A stretch of DNA of 19,608 nucleotides, from contig CAIXHI010000389.1 of the NCBI GenBank assembly GCA_903919215.1, positions 1 through 19,608 of the forward strand. Reading direction: 5' to 3'. Under the pieces are notes generated by a model that saw only the letters and a list, made by a program, of their open reading frames with translations, did not search any database and was not told the origin of the DNA. This document shows, piece by piece, positions 15,191 to 19,608 of this stretch (within the stretch, counting starts at the first letter, position 1; each line of letters begins with the position of its first letter). The DNA is from an uncultured Acidimicrobiaceae bacterium (lineage in GTDB: Bacteria; Actinomycetota; Acidimicrobiia; Acidimicrobiales; Ilumatobacteraceae). The translations under genes and the position numbers were made by a program.

Positions 15191-15877
15191 CTACCGCTGA
15201 CGCCGTTGGCGGGCGACTTCAAATACGAGCACCGTGGCCGCCATCGCCACGTTGAGGCTTTCGGCCTCACCCTGGTGCGGGATGGTGATCCAGCCATCCA
15301 CCGGAGCGTCATCGGGAACGCCGTGGGCCTCGTTGCCCACGATCAGCGCCACTGGCCCGGTCAGGTCGACCGCATCGTAGACCTCGCCCTGATGCGACGA
15401 TGTGGCCAGCAGTCGCAACCCAGCCGCACGTACGACGTGCAACTCGGCGACGACCACCGGGACACGGAACAGCGAACCGGCAGTAGCCCGCACGACCTTG
15501 GGGTTGTACGGATCGACCGAGCCGGGCGTGAACACCACGGCCTGCGCACCCGCAGCTTCCGCCGAGCGGATGATGGTGCCCGCGTTGCCGGGGTCGCCGA
15601 GACGGTCGGCGACGATCACGAAATCGGCGCCGTCCGGCAGCACCGACGAGCGCTGGCGAACCACGGCGAGCACCGGTTGCGGCGCCTCCGTGCTGGCCAC
15701 CCGTTCGATCACGTTCGGCGCCAGGTCGAACACGAGCCCGTCGGGGACGACGGGACCGGAACCGGGCGCGCAGAACTGGGCTTCGATCTCCCAACCCGCC
15801 TCCCACGCCTGGGTGACAAGTCCGGGACCCTCGACCACGAACACACCCTCCTCGGAACGCGCACTGCGGCGCCCCAA
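15191..15877 (-). CDS. SpoU/TrmH-family 23S rRNA methyltransferase (TsnR-like)
   Basis: A SPOUT-fold 2'-O-ribose methyltransferase using S-adenosylmethionine. The three family motifs are clear: DRLGDPGNAGTIIRSAEAAG, LIVGNEAHGV, and IPHQGEAESLNVAMAATV near the C-terminus; together they form the trefoil-knot cofactor site. The position after rplT and before pheS matches tsnR of Mycobacterium. The only common start codon in frame is TTG at 15877, giving 228 residues. Translation of the frame upstream of it gives SSPKVQRLRRLLG, which is the conserved start of the N-terminal RNA-binding domain in this family. The true start therefore probably lies 35-65 nt further upstream, perhaps at CTG 15943, which overlaps the rplT stop, or at another rare codon. 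No clear ribosome-binding site decides this. Confidence 0.88.
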   Translation of the reverse strand: MGRRSARSEEGVFVVEGPGLVTQAWEAGWEIEAQFCAPGSGPVVPDGLVFDLAPNVIERVASTEAPQPVLAVVRQRSSVLPDGADFVIVADRLGDPGNAGTIIRSAEAAGAQAVVFTPGSVDPYNPKVVRATAGSLFRVPVVVAELHVVRAAGLRLLATSSHQGEVYDAVDLTGPVALIVGNEAHGVPDDAPVDGWITIPHQGEAESLNVAMAATVLVFEVARQRRQR

Positions 15878-15890
15878 GAGGCGCCGCAGT
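15863..15890 (-). terminator. Perfect 11-bp stem-loop at the methyltransferase start
   Basis: ACTGCGGCGCC (15863-15873) pairs perfectly with GGCGCCGCAGT (15880-15890) around a 6-nt loop that contains the TTG codon. It follows rplT by about 50 nt. It looks like a GC-rich terminator or attenuator stem but has no T-tract, and it falls inside sequence coding for conserved residues (RLRRLLGRRSA). It could limit read-through or hide the start region. Confidence 0.4.
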
Positions 15891-15939
15891 CGTTGAACCT
15901 TCGGGCTGGAAAAGGTGAGCCCAGCGGTATGGGGGGTGC

Positions 15940-16299
15940 TCAGAGGGCCGCCTTGGCAGCGACCACCAGCGCCGAGAAGGCAGCCGGATCGGTGATTGCC
16001 AGGTCGGACATGACCTTGCGGTCGACCTCGATACCGGCAGCGTTCAGACCGGCGATGAACCGGCTGTAGCTGATCTCGTTCTCGGGCAGACGGCAGGCAG
16101 CGTTGATCCGCTGGATCCAGAGGCGACGGAACTCGCCCTTCTTGGCGCGACGGTCGCGGAACGCGTACTGCCCGCTCTTCATCACCTGTTCGTTGGCCGC
16201 ACGCACGGAGCGGCTCTTGTTACCGTAATAACCCTTGGCCCGCTCGAGCACCTGCTTGCGGTGCTTCTTCGAGCCAACGGCGCGCTTTACACGAGCCAT
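15940..16299 (-). CDS. rplT: 50S ribosomal protein L20
   Basis: Early-assembly protein of the large ribosomal subunit that binds 23S rRNA. The 119 residues match the family from MARVKRAVGSKKHRKQVLERAKGYYG at the N-terminus through the GLNAAGIEVDRKVMSDLA region to the end. The basic N-terminal arm and globular C-terminal half are both complete. A strong ribosome-binding site, GAAGGAG, sits 8 nt before the ATG. The gene is 36 nt after rpmI in the infC-rpmI-rplT operon. In other bacteria L20 represses this operon by binding the mRNA; I do not see an obvious L20 leader of the Bacillus or E. coli type here. Confidence 0.98.
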   Translation of the reverse strand: MARVKRAVGSKKHRKQVLERAKGYYGNKSRSVRAANEQVMKSGQYAFRDRRAKKGEFRRLWIQRINAACRLPENEISYSRFIAGLNAAGIEVDRKVMSDLAITDPAAFSALVVAAKAAL

Positions 16300-16335
16300 A
16301 GTTGTATCTCCTTCTTCTCGTTCTCTTCAGTCGTC

Positions 16336-16533
16336 TCAGCGCTTGGCGAGCAGGCGCTTGATCTTCTTGGCGTCGCCGGGGTGCACAGCAACCTCACCGT
16401 CGAGACGGCGGGTGCGGGTGGACGGCTTCTTTTCAAACAGGTGCTGACGGTTCTGCTGCAGACGGCGCAGCTTGCCGGTACCGGTCGTCTTGAACCGCTT
16501 GGCGGCGGTCTTGCTGGTCTTCATCTTGGGCAT
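16336..16533 (-). CDS. rpmI: 50S ribosomal protein L35
   Basis: Small basic protein of the large ribosomal subunit. The 65 residues fit the family exactly: MPKMKTSKTAAKRFKTTGTGK at the start, LRRLQQNRQHLFEKK in the middle and AKKIKRLL near the end. ATG at 16533 is chosen over the longer open frame because it matches the family start and has AGGA 8 nt upstream. An 82-nt gap separates it from the infC stop. Confidence 0.98.
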   Translation of the reverse strand: MPKMKTSKTAAKRFKTTGTGKLRRLQQNRQHLFEKKPSTRTRRLDGEVAVHPGDAKKIKRLLAKR

Positions 16534-16615
16534 GGTGGTTTCCTGTATGTCTGGCTGCGAGCCGTCACCCGTACAGGGATCTGACTCGTGCGGCTGGGCC
16601 GCTGTTGGAGAAATC

Positions 16616-17335
16616 TCAGGCGGGTTCAGAAGGGGTTTCTTCGGACGGGAGATCCGTGTCCGCAAGAGTGATGTGCTCGTCTGCGCCGAACATGTCGGTG
16701 TCGGAGTGTTCGGCCGCAGCCGGCTCCTCAGCCGTGAAGTTCTCAGCCGTGAAGTTCTCGGCCGTGTAGTTCTCGGCCTTGTAATCCTTGGCTTCGGACT
16801 TCTTGGGGATCGCCTTCTTCTCAGGGGCGAGCACCATGGTCATGTTGCGACCTTCCAGACGAGCCTGGGTCTCCACCTTGGCGGTGGTACCCAGTTGTGC
16901 AATCACCGCGTCGAGGATTCGGGAACCCAGTTCCGGGTGGGCCATCTCTCGGCCTCGGAACTGCAGGGTGACCTTCACCTTGTGGCCGTCATCAAGGAAG
17001 TCGTGCATGTGACGCACCTTCGTGTCGAAGTCGCCCTTGCCGATCTTGGGACGGAATTTCACTTCCTTGATCGACACGTGGACGGTCTTCTTGCGAGATT
17101 CCTTGGCCTTCTGGCTTTCCTCGTAACGGAACTTGCCGTAGTCCATGATCCGGCACACTGGCGGGTTCGCCATCGGGGCGACTTCGACGAGATCGAGGTC
17201 GACCTGGCGGGCCAGGGTGAGCGCTTCCGGGAGTTGCTTGATCCCCAACTGGTTTCCGTCGGGGCCGATGAGGCGAACCTCACGCGCGCGGATGCGTTCG
17301 TTGTACCGGTGTTCCGGTGTCTGCGGCGGTGCTAT
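16616..17335 (-). CDS. infC: Translation initiation factor IF-3, AUA start
   Basis: IF3 binds the 30S subunit, keeps subunits apart and checks the start codon-initiator tRNA pairing. The frame reads through the family N-terminus YNERIRAREVRLIGPDG (11-27), the linker with IF3 signature MDYGKFRYE (64-72), and the C-terminal domain to about residue 171. No ATG, GTG or TTG precedes the conserved N-terminus. An in-frame TGA at 17344-17342 limits the frame, leaving ATA at 17335 as the sensible start, 9 nt after AGGAG. infC is known for rare start codons (AUU in E. coli) that let IF3 repress its own synthesis. The 239-residue protein also has an unusual acidic tail (about 172-239) with AEN(Y/F)T repeats; IF3 is normally about 180 residues. 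First gene of the infC-rpmI-rplT operon. Confidence 0.93.
   Translation of the reverse strand: MAPPQTPEHRYNERIRAREVRLIGPDGNQLGIKQLPEALTLARQVDLDLVEVAPMANPPVCRIMDYGKFRYEESQKAKESRKKTVHVSIKEVKFRPKIGKGDFDTKVRHMHDFLDDGHKVKVTLQFRGREMAHPELGSRILDAVIAQLGTTAKVETQARLEGRNMTMVLAPEKKAIPKKSEAKDYKAENYTAENFTAENFTAEEPAAAEHSDTDMFGADEHITLADTDLPSEETPSEPA
16728..16787 (-). repeat. 15-bp tandem repeat in the infC tail
   Basis: Four 15-bp units lie at 16728-16742, 16743-16757, 16758-16772 and 16773-16787. The first two are identical, the third differs at two bases and the fourth at more. They encode the pentapeptide series KAENY-TAENF-TAENF-TAE in the C-terminal tail of IF3. Being in frame and a multiple of three, the number of units can change without breaking the gene. 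Confidence 0.85.
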
Positions 17336-17431
17336 GGCTGCTCACTCCTGTGCAATGGGTGTGTCCCCTCCTGTGTTGGTGATGCGAAGCCACCGAACAC
17401 GACGGGGCACACCGCACCAGGCGGCATGCTA
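17336..17431 (-). promoter_or_regulatory. infC promoter and leader
   Basis: TAGCAT (17431-17426) fits TAnnnT and would start a leader of about 85 nt. A ribosome-binding site, AGGAG (17349-17345), precedes the ATA start by 9 nt. A second, stronger one, AGGAGGGG (17372-17365), lies 8 nt before ATT at 17356, which opens a 4-codon frame ending in TGA, in frame with infC. No clear -35 is visible. The divergent spacer between infC and the DUF1844 gene (17336-17539) contains nothing else I recognise. Confidence 0.45.
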
Positions 17432-17526
17432 CGCAATGATGTGACCCGGGCGCTGCATCTCGTGCTGGCCGGGTGGGGACTCGCCGTGAACGGTGAGACC
17501 CACTTCGCCTTCAGTTGTCAGCCCGG

Positions 17527-17532
17527 TAGGGT
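17527..17532 (+). promoter_or_regulatory. -10 box for a leaderless DUF1844 transcript
   Basis: TAGGGT (TAnnnT) ends exactly 7 nt before the GTG at 17540, with no Shine-Dalgarno between. The spacing equals that at DUF2332 and hisG. Confidence 0.5.
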
Positions 17533-17539
17533 ACCGCCC

Positions 17540-17872
17540 GTGCCCGAAGAAGACACCAACCACGAAACAGAGTTCGACGAAGCGGCGTTCGAGGCAGCGG
17601 AGGCTGCCATGCGCGAGAGCCGCGAACGTCTGGCGGAAGTGCCCGCCGAGGTGGTGATCTGCAACCACGTGATGGGACTCTACGAGCTGGCCGCGATCCA
17701 TCTCAGCGCCGAGCCACCGTCGCTGCGGGAGGCGGCACTCGCGATCGATGCGGTCGCCTGTCTCTTGGAGGGTCTCGAGGGTCGCCTCGGCGCAGACGCC
17801 GAGACCCTGATGAATGCGCTGTTGAACATCCGCCTCGCGTTCGTGCAGATCAAGGACGCACAGGGCGGCTGA
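17540..17872 (+). CDS. DUF1844-like small protein
   Basis: A 110-residue protein with an acidic N-terminus (MPEEDTNHETEFDEAAFEAAEAAM). A helical core follows with VICNHVMGLYELAAIHLS and AALAIDAVACLLEGLEGRLG, then LMNALLNIRLAFVQI. This order (helix, small helix, LxxxLxxxRLxxV ending) resembles the DUF1844 family, which has no known function and is often found near infC in actinobacteria. The frame is open far upstream, but that part is antisense to infC; GTG at 17540 gives a normal family length and has a leaderless-type -10. No membrane segment or signal is evident. Its last 23 nt overlap the end of the ATL gene on the other strand. Confidence 0.85.
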   Translation: MPEEDTNHETEFDEAAFEAAEAAMRESRERLAEVPAEVVICNHVMGLYELAAIHLSAEPPSLREAALAIDAVACLLEGLEGRLGADAETLMNALLNIRLAFVQIKDAQGG

Positions 17873-18152
17873 AACGGCCGACGGGTGCCGCATGCACTCT
17901 GCCGTCCACCACGGTGACGCCCTCGGCACGCAGCAATCCTGCTTGTTCGAGTTCATGGCCAGGAACCAATCGGCCCACCGAAGTCACCACCCGCCACCAC
18001 GGCAGGTCGTCGTCGGTCACGGCCAGCAGGCGCCCGACGAGCCGACTGCGGCCTGGGTACCCAGCTACTTCGGCGATATCGCCGTAGCTCACCACTTCGC
18101 CTTCGCGTAGCGCCTTGATGACCGCCACGATCCGGGCGTCGCGCTCGTTCAT
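17850..18152 (-). CDS. Alkyltransferase-like (ATL) DNA-repair protein
   Basis: A 100-residue protein of the MGMT/Ogt DNA-binding domain type: VVSYGDIAEVAGYPGRSRLVGRLLA (20-44) forms the helix-turn-helix, with Arg37 as the probable finger that flips the base. Where true O6-alkylguanine methyltransferases have PCHRV, this reads PWWRV (51-55), so the methyl-accepting cysteine is replaced by Trp52. That is the hallmark of ATL proteins, which bind O6-alkylguanine without repairing it and hand the lesion to nucleotide-excision repair. ATG at 18152 overlaps the stop of the cold-shock-like gene as ATGA, so it is third in a hisG operon. A longer frame upstream lacks family similarity. Confidence 0.9.
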   Translation of the reverse strand: MNERDARIVAVIKALREGEVVSYGDIAEVAGYPGRSRLVGRLLAVTDDDLPWWRVVTSVGRLVPGHELEQAGLLRAEGVTVVDGRVHAAPVGRFSRPVRP

Positions 18153-18373
18153 GCGCGAGTGATTCGCGCCGCCTCGTAGCGGCCCAACTTGGGCAACAGC
18201 CCGAACGTCACCGGCGTACCCGGATCGACCGCACGTGTGCCGTCGGCGATCTCGATGCAATGGAAACCGAACCGCTGACCGTCATCGCGCAGCACCTCGC
18301 CGAGGCCCGCGACGACGTCGAAGGACACCACGGAGCCGGCGAACACGCCCTCGCCGCGTGCCCGCTCGGTCAT
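18149..18373 (-). CDS. Cold-shock-domain-like small protein
   Basis: A 74-residue protein resembling a diverged cold-shock domain: GSVVSFDVVAGLGEVLRDDGQRFGFHCIEIADGTR (13-47), then GTPVTFGLLPKLGRYEAARI (52-71). The RNP1-type K-G-F-G-F is reduced to GLGEV and the RNP2-like piece is RFGFHC, so several aromatic nucleic-acid-binding positions are changed and RNA binding is uncertain. Similar proteins are annotated as cold-shock proteins in actinobacteria. Its ATG overlaps the hisG stop and its stop overlaps the ATL start, both as ATGA, so the three are translated from one message. Confidence 0.75.
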   Translation of the reverse strand: MTERARGEGVFAGSVVSFDVVAGLGEVLRDDGQRFGFHCIEIADGTRAVDPGTPVTFGLLPKLGRYEAARITRA

Positions 18374-19245
18374 GGGATGATCTTGGAGATCGGCAGTTCG
18401 AGGATGGCGGTGGCACCGGCGTCCTTGAGTGCAGGGATCAGCGTGTTGATCTGCGACTTGGCGACGACCGTTTCCACGGCGAAGCCACCATCACCTGCGA
18501 GCGGGTTCACCGTCGGCGACTTCATCGACGGCAGCAGCGCCAGCACTGCGGAGATCTCGTCCTTGCCGACGTTCATCTTCACCAGCACCCGTCCGCGAGC
18601 ATCGAGCGTGCCGTTCAGCAATGTCATCAGCTGAGCCATCGCGTGGCGCTTGGCCGGGTCGGCGTAGGCGGCCTTGTTGGCCACGACCTCGGTGTAGCTG
18701 ACGAGAATCTCGTCGAGGATGCGCAGTCCAGCCGCACGCAGAGCACGGCCGGTCTCGGTGATGTCGACGATGCAGTCGGCGATATCCGGAATCTTGGCCT
18801 CGCTGGCGCCGTAGCTGAGGCGAATATCGGCCTCAATGCCCTTCTCGGCGAAGAATCGCTTGGTGAGCTCGGGGTACTCGGTGCTGACGCGCAGACCCTG
18901 CGGCAGGTCTTCGATGCGTTGGGCGGGCGAATCGCCAGCGACGGCAACGATCACCTTGATCGGGAGCGAGGTGGACTTCGAGTACTTCAACTCACCGAGC
19001 GAGACGACATCGCTGGACGTCTCTTCCACCCAGTCGCGCCCGGTGATGCCAATGTCGAACAGCCCCTCGGCCACATACGTGGGGATCTCCTGCGGGCGCA
19101 GGATGCGGACCTCGTCGATGCGCGGATCGTCGATGGCGGCCTTGTAGTCGACCGAGGACGACCGGACGACCGGGAGGTCGGCCGCCTCGAACAGTTCGAG
19201 CGTGGCCTTCTCGAGCGAACCCTTGGGGAGGACGAGCTTCAGCAC
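18370..19245 (-). CDS. hisG: ATP phosphoribosyltransferase, long form
   Basis: First and feedback-controlled step of histidine synthesis: joins ATP and PRPP to give phosphoribosyl-ATP. The 291-residue protein begins LKLVLPKGSLEKAT, has GLFDIGITGRDWVEE (about 61-75), and the PRPP-binding region DCIVDITETGRALRAAGL (about 157-174). The C-terminal ~80 residues (MNVGKDEISAVLALLPSMKSPTV onward) are the histidine-binding regulatory domain, so this is the long, self-sufficient form that needs no HisZ. The GTG at 19245 is favoured because TAGCCT lies exactly 7 nt upstream, as in a leaderless gene. No other his genes are in the window. Confidence 0.96.
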   Translation of the reverse strand: MLKLVLPKGSLEKATLELFEAADLPVVRSSSVDYKAAIDDPRIDEVRILRPQEIPTYVAEGLFDIGITGRDWVEETSSDVVSLGELKYSKSTSLPIKVIVAVAGDSPAQRIEDLPQGLRVSTEYPELTKRFFAEKGIEADIRLSYGASEAKIPDIADCIVDITETGRALRAAGLRILDEILVSYTEVVANKAAYADPAKRHAMAQLMTLLNGTLDARGRVLVKMNVGKDEISAVLALLPSMKSPTVNPLAGDGGFAVETVVAKSQINTLIPALKDAGATAILELPISKIIP

Positions 19246-19252
19246 CCGGAGG

Positions 19253-19258
19253 AGGCTA
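19253..19258 (-). promoter_or_regulatory. -10 box for a leaderless hisG transcript
   Basis: TAGCCT (TAnnnT) on the minus strand ends 7 nt before the GTG of hisG. There is no Shine-Dalgarno in between. It lies in the 63-nt gap after the MoaB/MogA-like gene, so hisG may have its own promoter. Confidence 0.45.
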
Positions 19259-19308
19259 TCGGTGGCGCTCGGTGCCGCCGCGGCGGTTTCGCGACCCGAA
19301 CCAGCGGA

Positions 19309-19608
19309 TCAGTGCGCCGTCGGCGAGTCTGCGAGGAGGCGCAGCGCGTGGGGCAACACGTCGAGGACCGCCGTCAGTTGCTCGACGCACCCCTTCGGTG
19401 AACCCGGCGTGTTGCAGATGATCGACAGTCCACGGATGCCGACGATGCCGCGACTGAGCCGACCGAGTGGGCTGACGAGGCGCATCGCCTCGGCGATACC
19501 GGGTGCCTCGCGCTCGATGACCGCCCGAGTGCCTTCGGGTGTCTGGTCGCGTTGAGCGAACCCGGTGCCGCCTGTGGACACCACGAGGCCGGAGAAGCCG
19601 TCGGTGAG
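19309..19608 (-). CDS. MoaB/MogA-family molybdopterin protein, C-terminal part
   Basis: The last 99 residues of a MoCF-biosynthesis domain protein; the 5' end lies beyond the window. The visible part starts within the conserved core: VVSTGGTGFAQRDQTPEGT is the molybdopterin-binding signature. It is followed by EREAPGIAEAMR and LSRGIVGIRG-LSIICNTPGSPKG, as in MoaB and MogA. These proteins adenylate molybdopterin before molybdenum insertion. The sequence present cannot separate MoaB from MogA or a CinA-type fusion, although the stop soon after the PGSPKG motif fits the short stand-alone form. An internal GTG at 19584 is not the start, since conserved residues continue upstream. Confidence 0.88.
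   Translation of the reverse strand, partial: LTDGFSGLVVSTGGTGFAQRDQTPEGTRAVIEREAPGIAEAMRLVSPLGRLSRGIVGIRGLSIICNTPGSPKGCVEQLTAVLDVLPHALRLLADSPTAH

Noticed and set aside
16472..17539. Long upstream extension of the DUF1844 frame on the plus strand.
   Set aside because: It is antisense to infC and rpmI, whose minus-strand products are certain; the DUF1844-like core begins only after GTG 17540.

Overview
The window is high-GC chromosomal DNA from a member of the Actinomycetota. Gene order infC-rpmI-rplT-(23S rRNA methyltransferase)-pheS-pheT-argCBDFRH, with mpg and tyrS nearby, follows the arrangement known from actinobacteria such as Mycobacterium. The 16S fragment and several proteins look like Acidimicrobiia (Ilumatobacter-like), but that finer placement is an inference made without a database search. 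Nearly everything is housekeeping. I see no phage, insertion sequence, CRISPR array or toxin-antitoxin system.

Layout. (1) 1-687: the 5' end of a 16S rRNA gene on the minus strand and its leader, with a boxB/boxA-like antitermination pair and a UUCG-loop hairpin just before the 16S start; tyrS lies directly upstream. (2) 2028-3116: a DUF2332 gene on the plus strand, then a gene-free stretch (3117-3483) of strong hairpins and one copy of a structured repeat. (3) 9820-3484: a tightly packed minus-strand operon argC-argB-argD-argF-argR-argH-mpg, each gene overlapping or touching the next. Upstream of argC a perfect 14-bp palindrome sits on the promoter and is the likely ArgR operator. argJ and argG, usual members of this cluster, are absent. 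(4) 9897-11661: an AlgH/YqgE gene and a convergent lipoprotein gene sharing a hairpin that contains both stop codons. (5) 17335-11807: infC-rpmI-rplT-rRNA methyltransferase-pheS-pheT on the minus strand, ending in a second copy of the structured repeat. (6) 17540-19608: a divergent DUF1844 gene, then hisG-cold-shock-like-ATL as an overlapping minus-strand operon, and the 3' part of a MoaB/MogA-family gene.

How they fit together: translation (tyrS, pheST, infC, rpmI, rplT, rRNA) and amino-acid synthesis (arginine, first step of histidine) dominate. Two DNA alkylation-repair genes (mpg, ATL) ride at the ends of the arginine and histidine operons. Three genes beginning with GTG (DUF2332, DUF1844, hisG) share a TAnnnT box exactly 7 nt before the start codon, pointing to leaderless transcripts.

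The observations most worth checking are a ~91-bp repeat of one inverted and two direct 28-nt units found directly after two stop codons, an AUA start codon for infC with a possible AUU mini-ORF in front of it, the ARG-box/promoter overlap, and an 11-bp perfect hairpin at the poorly defined start of the rRNA methyltransferase gene.
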